This document shows, one piece after another, positions 9,204 through 18,673 of a DNA stretch of 64,000 nt (its first letter is position 1; each line of letters starts with the position of its first letter). The notes beneath the pieces were generated by a model. That model searched no databases. It saw nothing but the letters and a program-made list of their open reading frames with translations, and had not been told where the DNA came from. Source of the stretch: Aeoliella straminimaris (GTDB lineage: Bacteria; Planctomycetota; Planctomycetia; Pirellulales; Lacipirellulaceae); NCBI RefSeq assembly GCF_024054565.1, contig NZ_JAMXLR010000092.1, positions 620,001 to 684,000 of the forward strand, given 5' to 3'. The position numbers and the translations under genes are program-made.

Positions 9204-9374
9204 GACAGCAAAGGGACCAGAGGGAGGCCGGCTAATTTGCGATTCCGCCAAGGCGTCGGTAACATGCCGGGCGGAGTTCAGGTAGCGGCCAAATTGGGGT
9301 AAGCCATCCAGCGGGGCTTTCTGGCGGATTCTATCTTCTCGTGGTTCAGGAAGTGGGGGGCGATCCGTGGACGC

Positions 9375-12300
9375 TCAATTGCCCATGGCCGCGATACGCT
9401 GTTGGGCCAAATCCGCCTTCGCTTCTTTCGGGAATCGCTGCAGCAACTCTTGATACAGCTTTTTTGCCGCGCTGCCGCGATCGAGCTGTTCCAGGCAGCG
9501 GGCAGCCTCGAACAGCGACTCGGCCTGCCAATGGTGGTAGGCCTCCGGTGCTTCGCGGTCGCCATAGCCATAGGCAACCTTGAAGAATGTCCGCACCGCC
9601 TGTTCGTATTGCTTGTTGGCAAATTGCAGCTCGCCCAGCACAAAGCGGGCCCGCGCACCTATGGGCGAGGTGTCGCGGTCGGCCACTTTCTCCAAAAGCG
9701 GGGCCGCTTCGTCGGATTTGCCCAGCTTCGTGAGCGTCCAACCCAGTTCGTAGGCGATCTCGCTTTGGCCGTCGTATTCCGGGTAGTCCGTGGATGCTGC
9801 CTGGAGCCAGTCGGCCGAGTCTTGCCATTTCTCCAGTTGCGAGGCCGACTGCCCAGCGTGCAGCATACCCAATGGGGCCAGGGTAGCGGAACTCGGCTTT
9901 GTGCCTTTTGCTTTTTCGTACGCGGCCAGGGCCTGATCGTAGTCTTCGGCGGCAAACAGGGCCTCGCCGATCATCCACTGGCCATCAGCGGCCAGGCTGC
10001 CATCGGGATGGGCCTGCAACTGCTGGGCGAACGTGGCCGCGGCGGCCTGCTCGTCGCCCGCCTTGTGCTGAGCCCAACCGGTCATATGCAGGGCCTTTTC
10101 GTGCAGATTCGACTTGCTGTCGGCCTGCTTGGCAGCCGCTTGGAAGTCGCCGGCCGCCTGCTGGTAGTTGCCGGCTTCGTAAGACGACTCGGCCACTCGG
10201 AACATCGCATCGGCCGCGAGCGGACTGTCGGCCATCTCGGTGACCAGCTTGTTAAATGCAGCGCGCGACTTGTCAGCCTGCCCCGCTTCGCGGTATGCCC
10301 AACCCAGCTCGTACCACGCGCGGTCCCGATCGACGAACTCGCCCTCGGTATTGGCTGCCTGCTGGAGCATCTGGATCGCTTCGTCCCATTTCTTCTGCCC
10401 CGACAGGCTGGTGCCCAGCGCCAAGGCGACGCGGGGCTCGTTGGTGTCCATCTTCTGTAGCACGGCGGCCGCTTCCGCGTTGTTGCCCGATTGCGCCAGG
10501 CAGGTCGATTGGCCCAGGCGGGCCTCGCCAGCCAATGTGTGATCGGGGTAGGTGTCGGCCAGTTTGCCAAACCGGGTGGCCGCGTCGTCGAATTTGCCTT
10601 GTTGCATTTGGATCATAGCCGCGCGGTACGCGGCGTAAGCAGCCAATGGATGCTGCGGCCAGTCGGCCATCACTTTGTCGAAATCGGCTACGGCTGCCTC
10701 AGCGTTGCCGCTCGACTGCTGAGCCTCGGCCCGACGGTAGTAGGCTTGGGCCAGCAGTTGCGGGCTGGGCTGACTATCGATCAAGGCTCCGAGCGTCGCA
10801 ACCGCCGCGGCTGAGTCGCCCGTTGCTGCCAGTGATCGACCAAGAATCAAGCGTGCCTCGGGCGACCAATCACTGGGTGGGTTGGCCTCGGCCACTGTTT
10901 GTAGTGGTTTGATCGCGCTCGCGGCGTCGCCACTGCGGAACAGTGCCCGTCCCAGCAGGAAGGCGGCTTGCTGCCCGGTCGAGCTGTTGGCCTCCACATT
11001 CAGTGGCTTGAGCGTCGCCACCACGGCCGCCTCGTCGCCCGCAGTGCTTTGTGCCCATGCCAGGCGGACCGTCCAATCGGCTCTTTGTTGGTCGTTGGCT
11101 GTCTTCAACAGCTCGGCGAAGGTGGCGGCCGCCTGCTTGGCCTCGCCCGACTGCAGCTGGGCTTCGGCCAGTGTCAAACGGGCTTCGGTCACGAAGCTTG
11201 TATCGGCATGCTTGTCGAGAATGATCTGCGATTGTTGCTTAGCAACGTCCAGTTGACCGAGCTCCAGCGCGGTGGCCGCCGCCAGATGGCGAGCCTCGCC
11301 GGCCAGTTCGCCGTCGGCGGCTTCCGCGGCCGCGATGTAAGCAGGCAGCGAGCCCGTCCGCTGGTCGTCCAGTGCATACATGGCGTCGGCCTTGTCCAAC
11401 AGAAGCTCGGCCGATTTGGCTTGGGCCAGTGCCTTGTCGGCCGCCTGCAGTGCTTCGCTGGGCTGGCCGGCTTCCAACAGCGATCGCGACCACCAATGGG
11501 CCAGCTCCGCATCGGCCGGCGCCGCGGCGTAGGCTGTGGCCAACCGTTGGGCCGCCGCAGCATAATCGCCTGCCTGATACAATGACTTGCCCGCCGAGGC
11601 GATGTCGCCCAGTGCTTCGTAACCTTGCGCAGCGGCGACGTAGTCGCCTGCGTTGAATAGCGCACTGACCCGGGCCTGCGCGGCGTAGTCGGCATCGGCC
11701 AGGTTGGGATCGATCTTCGTGGCGTTGGCGTACTGCTGGGCTCCTGCCTGAAACTCGCCTGCGGCCACCAAGGCATCGCCCAGCCGCACCGAGGCCTGCG
11801 CCGCGATGTTGTTGGGCGGATTGTCGTTGATCAGGCTCTCGAGCGTCTTGCGGGCCGCGTCGGTCTTGCCGAGCTCCGTTTGCGTGGATCCCAGGGCCAG
11901 GCGAACACTGGGTTCGTACTGGCTCTTCTCTTCCACGTAGTCGGCCAGCCACTTTTGGTAAGCCTGTTCGGCCTCGGCGAGCTTGCCCAGGGCGTACAGC
12001 GACTCGCCGCGATAGAAATCGCTTTGCGATCCGAGCTTGCTGTCGGGGAACTGTTTGGCAAGCTGGTCGAACGCCGTCACGGCCTGCTGGTACAGCTTGG
12101 TGGCTGCCGGGCCCTCCGACTTCTGGGCCTGGTTATAGGCGGCCAAGCCCAGGTTGGTGAGCGATGCCTCAGCCAGTTCGTGCTTGGGATTCTTGGCCAG
12201 GAACGCCTGGAACGACTTGATCGCCGCGGGGTACTCCCCCAACTGGAACCGGCACACCCCCGCGTAGTGCCGCGCGGCGGCTGCCAGCGGGTCGCTGGGA

Positions 12301-12491
12301 AACTGGTCGGCCAGTTTGTCCCATTCCTTGGCCGCTACGTCGTATTCCTCCAGCTTTTGCCAGCGGGCGGCCTGGTTGTACTGCTCGATGGCCTTGGCGG
12401 ATGAGCTGTTCTGGGCATGGGAATCGCCCGTCAGCAGGAAGGACGCCAATAGAACCAAAGCAGCGCGAAGCACGACTGACGAATATCTCAT
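9375..12491 (-). CDS. Large exported TPR-repeat protein (CpoB/YbgF-like position)
   Basis: A 1038-residue protein with a signal peptide (MRYSSVVLRAALVLLASFLLTGDSHAQ) followed by tetratricopeptide-type repeats almost end to end, for instance YDVAAKEWDKLADQFPSDP, EYPAAIKSFQAFLAKNP and YEQAVRTFFKVAYGYGD. The ATG at 12491 directly precedes the signal peptide. An upstream TTG would add residues that spoil it. It is the first gene of the operon with ExbB/TolQ- and ExbD/TolR-like genes. In Tol-Pal operons the TPR protein is YbgF/CpoB, about 260 residues, which links envelope constriction to peptidoglycan synthesis. This one is about four times longer. A periplasmic scaffold role in the same machine is an inference. 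Confidence 0.85.
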   Translation of the reverse strand: MRYSSVVLRAALVLLASFLLTGDSHAQNSSSAKAIEQYNQAARWQKLEEYDVAAKEWDKLADQFPSDPLAAAARHYAGVCRFQLGEYPAAIKSFQAFLAKNPKHELAEASLTNLGLAAYNQAQKSEGPAATKLYQQAVTAFDQLAKQFPDSKLGSQSDFYRGESLYALGKLAEAEQAYQKWLADYVEEKSQYEPSVRLALGSTQTELGKTDAARKTLESLINDNPPNNIAAQASVRLGDALVAAGEFQAGAQQYANATKIDPNLADADYAAQARVSALFNAGDYVAAAQGYEALGDIASAGKSLYQAGDYAAAAQRLATAYAAAPADAELAHWWSRSLLEAGQPSEALQAADKALAQAKSAELLLDKADAMYALDDQRTGSLPAYIAAAEAADGELAGEARHLAAATALELGQLDVAKQQSQIILDKHADTSFVTEARLTLAEAQLQSGEAKQAAATFAELLKTANDQQRADWTVRLAWAQSTAGDEAAVVATLKPLNVEANSSTGQQAAFLLGRALFRSGDAASAIKPLQTVAEANPPSDWSPEARLILGRSLAATGDSAAAVATLGALIDSQPSPQLLAQAYYRRAEAQQSSGNAEAAVADFDKVMADWPQHPLAAYAAYRAAMIQMQQGKFDDAATRFGKLADTYPDHTLAGEARLGQSTCLAQSGNNAEAAAVLQKMDTNEPRVALALGTSLSGQKKWDEAIQMLQQAANTEGEFVDRDRAWYELGWAYREAGQADKSRAAFNKLVTEMADSPLAADAMFRVAESSYEAGNYQQAAGDFQAAAKQADSKSNLHEKALHMTGWAQHKAGDEQAAAATFAQQLQAHPDGSLAADGQWMIGEALFAAEDYDQALAAYEKAKGTKPSSATLAPLGMLHAGQSASQLEKWQDSADWLQAASTDYPEYDGQSEIAYELGWTLTKLGKSDEAAPLLEKVADRDTSPIGARARFVLGELQFANKQYEQAVRTFFKVAYGYGDREAPEAYHHWQAESLFEAARCLEQLDRGSAAKKLYQELLQRFPKEAKADLAQQRIAAMGN

Positions 12492-12911
12492 GACTCTCGC
12501 AAGGTAAAAGGAAAGCTCGGTGGGCCAAGCCGATGGTCGCAACGAAAGGTGGTTTGCCCGGGGTAACAGGCAAGCTTTACGTCCCTGCCCAACAAATACT
12601 TTTCGCCCGGCAGACTACCAAGTGTCCCAAAACCTCGGAGGCAATTCGAGGTCGCCAGCACCAAAAGTTCGGCTCGACGGAGGTTATTTCGTTGCGAATC
12701 CCCCAATTATCGCGGGTTGGGCCGGATGTTCCAGGTGAGAAACGCAATTCGTGGCCCCCGGCTCCTAAATCGCGATTCGCCGCAAGCAGTCGAGTCATTA
12801 GACTCAACTCTTTCTTGACAAACACGTTACGTCGGGTTGCAATAGAAAGAGGACAGGTCGCGCGGTTTAGGGGCTCCACATCGCCGGCCATAGAGGATCG
12901 AGGTATTTCTG
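12492..12911. other. Divergent intergenic region between TPR and pseudopilin genes
   Basis: About 420 bases that must carry promoters for both the minus-strand TPR/TolQR operon and the plus-strand pseudopilin gene. A perfect TTGACA box is listed separately. A small inverted repeat GAGTC-ATTA-GACTC lies near 12791-12804. No gene is supported here. Confidence 0.45.
12815..12843 (+). promoter_or_regulatory. Candidate promoter for the pseudopilin gene
   Basis: A perfect TTGACA at 12815-12820, a 17-base spacer, and TGCAAT at 12838-12843 (four of six matches to the -10 consensus), about 70 bases before the GTG start at 12912. Confidence 0.45.
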
Positions 12912-14912
12912 GTGACTTCAGCCAACTTTTCACACAAGCCTGCCCATTTTGCCAGCAGGTCCGCGATCGCATTGTTTACTCGCCGCAATCCGCGGGACGC
13001 CTTCACCCTGGTCGAGATGCTGGTGGCTATCAGTATCACGTTGGTGATGATGGCCACGGTGGTGGGTGTATTCGCCACGGTCAGTTCCAGCGTCTCCAAA
13101 CGCCGCGCAGCGGTCGAGGTGGGCAATCAACTGCGCCACGTGCGCAACGTGCTGCAGCGCGACCTCGAAGGAGCCACCTGCCCCGCCATCCCCTGGCAGA
13201 AACCCGAATCGGACGTCGGCTACTTCGAAGTGATCGAAGGCGTGCATGCGGACTTCTATCCAAGCCTGCTGACGGACCGCAACGGAGCGCCAGATACTGC
13301 GAGCAGTCCGGAACTGGACCACACCGCTTCGACGGTTCCGTCCAGCAGCCTACCGCTACAAAGTGGTTGGGTGACCGACGGCGGCGGTTTGGGCGACTGG
13401 GACGACGTGCTGGCGTTCACTTCCCGCAACGAAAAGCATCCGTTCACCGGTCCCGCGCCTGGCAATACTAGGCAGGTCGAGCCTCCCGATCCAACCAACG
13501 CAAACGATTTCACTCCCAAGAGCTTCGAACAATGGCGAGCGCAGACCATTACGTCGCCGGTGGCCGAAGTCGTTTGGTTCTGCGTCGAAAATCCCGCACC
13601 GGTTTACGATGACTTGAGCTATTTTGGCGAGCCCGGCATGCGGACCATCTACCGTCGCACGCTGTTGGTAGCGCCGTGGCTCGACTTCCGATTCAGCGTC
13701 GATGACAACGGCCCCAAGAGTCGGCCTGGAGTGCTACGGATTATCGATCGCAACAACGTGAGCGAAGCTCAAGCACTGGCGGCCCTGATTGCGTTCCAGG
13801 AACGCTACGACATCTCCGCTCGCATCGAGTTCGATCCGACGATCGACGACGAAGGTCGCTGGACCATTGTTGCCAATACTCTGGCCGACCTGACCGATCG
13901 CAAGAACCGCTTCGAGCATTTCGGTTACACGTTGGACGGCAATAGTCGGGTATTCGCCAATCGCATGATCTCGCCGGGCGTCGGTACCGGTGGCAACAGT
14001 GTGCGGTTCTTCCACGATCCGGATCTTCCCACCCCCGGCAACCAGGCGTCGGCCATCGCGATCAAAGTGGGCAACATCGTGGTCGGCTACGACGTCAACG
14101 ACGGACAGCCGGGACAAGGCTACGTCGTGCGGCCCTTTGCCGCGACGCAAGGCGGCTCGACGCCGCGGGCGATGATTAACGAGAACGGACAGGTGGTCTA
14201 TCTGACCAATGGCCTGGTGCCGCTAGGCTCGGGCTCGAAACTGGAGAACCGCCGTGGCGCCGACCTGATGATGAGCGACGCCCTGGCTTTCGATATTCAG
14301 GTATACGACCCCGTGGCTCCGATTTACGCGATCGACCCCAACGGCGCCGTGCTGCAAGAAGGTGCCTCTGTGCCGGCCCCTAACATCGACCTGACGGCCG
14401 TCAGTCCGGCGGATATCGGCTGGCTGCAGGCGTTTCGGTCGGCGAATTCCAACCCCTTGGCTGTCAGCTCGGGTGCCTATGTCGACCTTGGCTACAGCGA
14501 GTTGCATCGCGAGTACATTCGTCGTACGACCGGCTCGAACCCTTCGGCGGAATTCCCCGTCACGCCGTTTTCCGGATTGCCTCATGGCAAATCGCAATTG
14601 GCCGACGCTGGTCTCACCCGCACGTACGACACCTGGAACTTCGCCTACGAGAACGATGCCGTGAATCAGGATGGCGACGTGGATGTGAACGGCAACCCGT
14701 TGATAGACGAAGGGACCGACGGCTTCGACACCCCCGAGGACTACGGTTCCGGACTCCAGGTGCGATACGGTGCAGACGATAACACCGAGCGCGAAACGTC
14801 GCCCCCCTACCCTGCTCCGATGCGTGCGGTGCAAGTGAAACTGCGCGTCTACGAACCCGACAGCCGGCAGATCCGCGAAGTGACCGTCCGTCAACACTTC
14901 GTTCCGGAATAA
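12912..14912 (+). CDS. Prepilin-like protein of type II secretion/type IV pilus type (PulJ-like)
   Basis: A 666-residue protein with a class III (prepilin) leader: basic residues RRNPRDA, then FTLVEMLVAISITLVMMATVVG. Cleavage by prepilin peptidase would fall between Ala30 and Phe31. Ala rather than the usual Gly precedes the cut. Glu35, at mature position 5, is conserved as in all pseudopilins. After the hydrophobic helix comes a GspJ-like region (VSKRRAAVEVGNQLRHVRNVLQRDL) and then a very long, apparently extracytoplasmic part with no domain I recognise. Most GspJ proteins are about 200 residues. The start is GTG at 12912 with GAGG eight bases before it. No other secretion genes are in the window. 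Confidence 0.82.
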   Translation: MTSANFSHKPAHFASRSAIALFTRRNPRDAFTLVEMLVAISITLVMMATVVGVFATVSSSVSKRRAAVEVGNQLRHVRNVLQRDLEGATCPAIPWQKPESDVGYFEVIEGVHADFYPSLLTDRNGAPDTASSPELDHTASTVPSSSLPLQSGWVTDGGGLGDWDDVLAFTSRNEKHPFTGPAPGNTRQVEPPDPTNANDFTPKSFEQWRAQTITSPVAEVVWFCVENPAPVYDDLSYFGEPGMRTIYRRTLLVAPWLDFRFSVDDNGPKSRPGVLRIIDRNNVSEAQALAALIAFQERYDISARIEFDPTIDDEGRWTIVANTLADLTDRKNRFEHFGYTLDGNSRVFANRMISPGVGTGGNSVRFFHDPDLPTPGNQASAIAIKVGNIVVGYDVNDGQPGQGYVVRPFAATQGGSTPRAMINENGQVVYLTNGLVPLGSGSKLENRRGADLMMSDALAFDIQVYDPVAPIYAIDPNGAVLQEGASVPAPNIDLTAVSPADIGWLQAFRSANSNPLAVSSGAYVDLGYSELHREYIRRTTGSNPSAEFPVTPFSGLPHGKSQLADAGLTRTYDTWNFAYENDAVNQDGDVDVNGNPLIDEGTDGFDTPEDYGSGLQVRYGADDNTERETSPPYPAPMRAVQVKLRVYEPDSRQIREVTVRQHFVPE

Positions 14913-14960
14913 GCGGACAGGAGCTCCGACTCCTGAGCCCCGACCCCTGAATCCTCCCCC

Positions 14961-15386
14961 ATGCACTGCATTCGTCTCCGCGGTCCCTGGCGATACGAAG
15001 TGCTTGAGCAGATCGCAGGCGACGAACCTCCCGCCCGCGAAGGCAAGCAGAAGATGCCGGGCGACTGGTCGCTGGTGCTCGGCGCGGGCTTTCGCGGCAC
15101 GGTTCGCTATCGACGAGTGTTTCATGAGCCGACTGGGCTAGAAGAAGGGCAAGAAGTCTGGCTCAGCATCGAAGGTGTTCACTCGTCCGCCGAAGTTTCT
15201 CTTAACGGAACCACGCTACCTGCCGTCACAAGCGACCTCTGGCGGCACGTAGTTCGCGATTTGCTTTTACCCGAAAGCGAACTCATAATCGACGTCTCGC
15301 ACCCGGCAACCGCGGGCGAGCCCGGCGGGCTGACTGGTTTGGTTCAGCTCGAAATCCAAACCGTGCGGCCGCGGCCGGTGGACTAA
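14961..15386 (+). CDS. Small jelly-roll (galactose-binding-like) protein
   Basis: A 141-residue protein whose pattern follows the sugar-binding beta-sandwich of family 2 glycoside hydrolases: FRGTVRYRRVFHEP, then VWLSIEGVHSSAEVSLNGTTLP, then DLWRHVVRDLLLPESELIIDVS. In GH2 enzymes this domain precedes the catalytic barrel, which is absent here, so it is either a free-standing binding module or a domain relic. There is no signal peptide. It starts 48 bases after the pseudopilin stop, and the next gene follows by 32 bases, suggesting one transcript. The C-rich leader before its ATG resembles that before apgM. Confidence 0.6.
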   Translation: MHCIRLRGPWRYEVLEQIAGDEPPAREGKQKMPGDWSLVLGAGFRGTVRYRRVFHEPTGLEEGQEVWLSIEGVHSSAEVSLNGTTLPAVTSDLWRHVVRDLLLPESELIIDVSHPATAGEPGGLTGLVQLEIQTVRPRPVD

Positions 15387-15418
15387 ATTTCACTTCCGAA
15401 CGATTGGTAGGCATTTTC

Positions 15419-16660
15419 ATGTATCGCGTGACCTACACGGCGCTAGCCTGCTTGTTGCTCGGTTCACTCTCCGCACAGGCCGAAGTGCCACCGCCTCTTG
15501 GTTTCGAACGCGTGCAGGTCGACGAACTGAATACGCTCCAGAAAGTGTGGCTCGACGACGATTTGCTCGCGGAGGGTTGGATTCAGCTTACCGGCTCCAA
15601 GGAGCTATTCGGTTGGACCTCGACCAACGGCACTCCCTGGAACGTGTGTAGCGGAGCCGACGCCTTCCTATTCGACGAGGGCGAGTATTGGCTCATGAGC
15701 AACACCGAGTGGGGCGACTTCGAATTAATTGTCGACTTTTCGATTCGAGGCAAGAACTGCAATAGTGGAGTTTTCATCCGCAGTGCCGATGTGCCCACAG
15801 ACCCCACGAAGGATTGCTACGAGATCAATATCGCACCGCCGACAAATGGCTATCCGACCGGCAGTCTGGTGGGGCGCCAGCGAGGCGAGTACAGCGAAGG
15901 TCAGCTCAAGACACTGGACAAACTGTACGCGACGCACCGTCTGCATATCATCGCCGAAGGGGGGCATATTCAGGCGAAGCTCGATGGCAAAGTGGTAACC
16001 GACTACACCGACCCCAATCCGATTCCCAAGGGTCGCATCGGGCTGCAGCACAAGGAAGGGAATGTGTTGTTCAAACGCGTCCTCCTCAAACCCCTCGGCG
16101 AAAAATCCATCTTCAATGGCAAAGACCTCACCGGCTGGAAGACCGACCTTGCTGGCCCTGCAAAGATCTCGGTGACCGATGCGGGTGAAATGCAAATCCT
16201 GGGCGGCTCGGGGCAGGTGGAGTCCGAAGGCGAGTACGGCGACTTTGTGATGCAGTTTGAGTGCAAGGTCAACGGCGACGGGGCCAACTCGGGCGTGTTC
16301 TTTCGTTCGATCCCTGGCGACAAGATGAACGGCTACGAGTGCCAGATTCAGAACTCCTATCTCGATGGCGACCGCACCAAGCCGAAGGATTGTGGCACCG
16401 GCGGCATCTACCGCCGTGTGAACGCCCGGTTGGTAAACGCCAAGGACCACGAGTGGTTTTATGTGACGCTAAACGCCAACGGCCCTCACTATGCTGTGTG
16501 GGTCAACGGTATCCAGGTCACCGACTGGACCGACACCCGCGAGCCGGACGAAAACCCCCGCCGCGGTCTGCGCCTCAAGCCCGGCACCTTCTGCCTACAG
16601 GCTCACGATCCGACGACCGACCTGCTGTTCCGCAACCTGCGGGTGGCGGAGCTGCCGTAG
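15419..16660 (+). CDS. Secreted protein with two DUF1080 (3-keto-disaccharide hydrolase-like) domains
   Basis: A 413-residue exported protein with signal peptide MYRVTYTALACLLLGSLSAQA. Two concanavalin-like beta-sandwich domains of the DUF1080 family follow, about residues 45-205 and 212-413. The second opens with the typical IFNGKDLTGWK. Both contain the strand pattern NSGVF(I/F)RS and a C-terminal RGRIGLQ or RRGLRLK segment. DUF1080 domains are very abundant in planctomycetes. Some act on 3-keto-glycosides and others probably bind glycans. The ATG at 15419 is preferred over an upstream TTG because it opens the signal peptide. It probably shares a transcript with the upstream jelly-roll gene, consistent with polysaccharide use. 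Confidence 0.88.
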   Translation: MYRVTYTALACLLLGSLSAQAEVPPPLGFERVQVDELNTLQKVWLDDDLLAEGWIQLTGSKELFGWTSTNGTPWNVCSGADAFLFDEGEYWLMSNTEWGDFELIVDFSIRGKNCNSGVFIRSADVPTDPTKDCYEINIAPPTNGYPTGSLVGRQRGEYSEGQLKTLDKLYATHRLHIIAEGGHIQAKLDGKVVTDYTDPNPIPKGRIGLQHKEGNVLFKRVLLKPLGEKSIFNGKDLTGWKTDLAGPAKISVTDAGEMQILGGSGQVESEGEYGDFVMQFECKVNGDGANSGVFFRSIPGDKMNGYECQIQNSYLDGDRTKPKDCGTGGIYRRVNARLVNAKDHEWFYVTLNANGPHYAVWVNGIQVTDWTDTREPDENPRRGLRLKPGTFCLQAHDPTTDLLFRNLRVAELP

Positions 16661-16993
16661 CTATAAAGCCGCGACTGTAGGTCGTGGTTCGGAGGGGCAT
16701 TGCCATTACCTTCCCAGCGTAGCGACGTAGCCGCAACACTGGGCTGAAAGCCGAAATCCCTCCGGGATAAGCTCGCGATTCTCCTCCTATGCCGAAGGCA
16801 CTCAGCCACCCAGCGAAGGGTCGCGGCTCCGCCGCTACCCGGGACGGATTGGTCGTTGGGTATTTCATCATTCGACCTTCCCAGGTCCTGCCGCTTGCCA
16901 ATCGCCCCGTAGCGAACCACAATCGTGGGCGGAGCGTCGTACGTTTGGCGGCCGAATTCCCCACAATTTTCACGTTTGGCAGGTTTGAATCTC
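16661..16993. repeat. Intergenic repeat-like hairpins upstream of argG
   Basis: About 330 bases with no gene. It holds a hairpin at 16713-16743 (CCCAGCGT pairing with ACACTGGG, with inner GCG/CGC) followed by a second structured GC-rich segment around 16808-16850 (AGCGAAGGGTCGCGGCTCC). The wording resembles dispersed planctomycete intergenic repeats. Any argG promoter must lie in the last 130 bases, where I see no clear boxes. Confidence 0.5.
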
Positions 16994-18208
16994 ATGGCTA
17001 GTTGCGTGCTCGCTTACTCGGGCGGTTTGGACACCTCGGTCATTCTCGGTTGGCTGCAGGACGAAGGGTGGGACGTCCACTGCGTGTATGTCGATCTGGG
17101 CCAGCCCGGTGAAGACCGCGATGCCATGATCAAGAAGGCCAACGACTGCGGAGCGGCCTCGGCACGCATTGTCGACGTGCAGGAAGAGCTGTGCCGCGAC
17201 TATGCCTTCCCCGTTCTGCAGTGGCAGGCCAAGTACGAGGGCATTTATCTGCTGGGTACCTCGATCGCCCGCCCGCTGATCAGTAAGGCCATCCTCGAAG
17301 TGGCCCGCGAGGTCGGCGCCGAGGCCTACGCTCATGGCGCCACGGGCAAGGGCAACGACCAGTGCCGCTTCCAGCTGGCGGCCGAAGCCCTGGAGCCGGA
17401 TATCAAGATCATCGCTCCTTGGCGAATTAAGAAGTTCCGCGAGCTGTTCCCCGGCCGCACCGAGATGATCGAATACTGTGAGAGTAAGGGCATTCCGGTC
17501 AAAGCCTCGAAGGCCAAGCCGTACAGCAGCGACGAAAACTGCTTGCATATCAGCTACGAGGCGGGCGATCTGGAAGATCCCGCGGTCAATGGCGTGTCGA
17601 TTGTCGACTTTGGCATGGGTGTTTCCCCCCAAGATGCGCCCGACAAGACCGAAGAAGTCACCATCGGGTTCGAAGCGGGCATTCCTGTTTCGGTAAATGG
17701 GAAGAAACTTTCGGCCCTGGAAATCGTCAAAACGATGAACGAAATCGCCGGCCGCAACGGTGTGGGCCGCATCGACATCATCGAAAACCGATTCGTCGGC
17801 ATGAAGAGCCGTGGCGTGTACGAAGCCCCCGGTATGACCGCCCTGTACGCCGCGCACCTGCAGATGGAGCAACTGACCCTGGACCGCGACCTGGTACACC
17901 TTCGCGACCAACTGAGCCCCGAAGTGGCCGAGATGGTGTACTACGGGTTCTGGTTCGTGCCGAAGATGGACGCCCTGATGGCGTTCATCAAGGAAGCCCA
18001 GAAGCCGGTCACGGGCGAAGTAACGCTCGGACTGTACAAAGGCAACATCGAAATACATGGCCGCACCAGCCCGAATAGTCTGTACGACGCCGAAGTCGCC
18101 AGCATGGAAGGCGGCGGCAGCTACGACCAGGACGACGCCGAAGGCTTCCTGCGACTACATGGCCTACCGAGCCGAGTGCTGGGGAAGGTGCGACCAAGGG
18201 AGTACTAG
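16994..18208 (+). CDS. argG: Argininosuccinate synthase
   Basis: Joins citrulline and aspartate using ATP, the seventh step of arginine synthesis, in the cytosol. The protein has 404 residues, the usual length. The N-terminus MASCVLAYSGGLDTSVILGW holds the PP-loop SGGLDTS that binds ATP. YAHGATGKGNDQCRF and the KPYSSDENCLHISYEAGDLEDP region are family signatures for citrulline and aspartate binding. The ATG at 16994 matches the family start. An upstream in-frame extension is not conserved-looking. No other arg gene is nearby. An inverted repeat of the four-helix-bundle unit begins 13 bases after the stop. Confidence 0.98.
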   Translation: MASCVLAYSGGLDTSVILGWLQDEGWDVHCVYVDLGQPGEDRDAMIKKANDCGAASARIVDVQEELCRDYAFPVLQWQAKYEGIYLLGTSIARPLISKAILEVAREVGAEAYAHGATGKGNDQCRFQLAAEALEPDIKIIAPWRIKKFRELFPGRTEMIEYCESKGIPVKASKAKPYSSDENCLHISYEAGDLEDPAVNGVSIVDFGMGVSPQDAPDKTEEVTIGFEAGIPVSVNGKKLSALEIVKTMNEIAGRNGVGRIDIIENRFVGMKSRGVYEAPGMTALYAAHLQMEQLTLDRDLVHLRDQLSPEVAEMVYYGFWFVPKMDALMAFIKEAQKPVTGEVTLGLYKGNIEIHGRTSPNSLYDAEVASMEGGGSYDQDDAEGFLRLHGLPSRVLGKVRPREY

Positions 18209-18220
18209 GAACAAGGGGGT

Positions 18221-18245
18221 AGGATCGAGGATCGCGGGGCTAGGG
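18221..18245. repeat. Left inverted repeat flanking the four-helix-bundle gene
   Basis: AGGATCGAGG, five bases, then GGGGCTAGGG. Its reverse complement recurs, without the five extra bases, at 18668-18685 at the far end of the small gene that follows. Confidence 0.7.
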
Positions 18246-18286
18246 ATATCTGAGATTGCATCTGCACTTCGGGGGAAGTAGTTTTC

Positions 18287-18673
18287 ATGGGGCGTATTGA
18301 TAGCTACCGCGATCTCAAAGTTTGGCAGTTGGGCGTTGAGATCACCCTTTCGGTATACAACTTGACCAAGGAGTTCCCGACTGAAGAGCGATACGGGCTT
18401 TGTAGTCAGCTCCGTCGATGTGCGGTCTCCATCCCTTCCAATATCGCAGAGGGGCACGCACGGGACTCGAGCAAGGAATACCTTCACCACCTATCGATTG
18501 CGAGCGGCTCGCTCGCCGAACTAGAGACTCAACTTATTATCGCGAAGGAGTTGGGGTATTTGATCGCCGAGCACTTAGCTTCGCTATTGGACCGATGCGA
18601 CGAGGAGAGTCGCATGCTCAGTGGACTTCAACGATCCATCCGCCACCGAATTTCTGCTGCTACTCGCCCCTAG
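18287..18673 (+). CDS. Four-helix-bundle protein (23S rRNA intervening-sequence protein family)
   Basis: A 128-residue cytosolic protein of the S23/IVP (TIGR02436-like) family, with hallmarks YRDLKVWQLGVE, LCSQLRRCAVSIPSNIAEGHAR and EYLHHLSIASGSLAELETQL. Family members are encoded inside 23S rRNA intervening sequences, as diversity-generating retroelement accessory proteins (Avd), and very often as free-standing genes of unknown role. Here it is free-standing between argG and the ABC permease. Inverted repeats of about 18-25 bases flank it, and its stop codon TAG lies inside the right repeat. This looks like an inserted module rather than an operon member. Confidence 0.85.
   Translation: MGRIDSYRDLKVWQLGVEITLSVYNLTKEFPTEERYGLCSQLRRCAVSIPSNIAEGHARDSSKEYLHHLSIASGSLAELETQLIIAKELGYLIAEHLASLLDRCDEESRMLSGLQRSIRHRISAATRP

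Noticed and set aside
12533..13471. Plus-strand frame of 312 codons overlapping the start of the pseudopilin gene.
   Set aside because: Wrong frame. The pseudopilin methylation motif FTLVEMLVAIS lies in the other frame with a GTG start and GAGG ribosome site.
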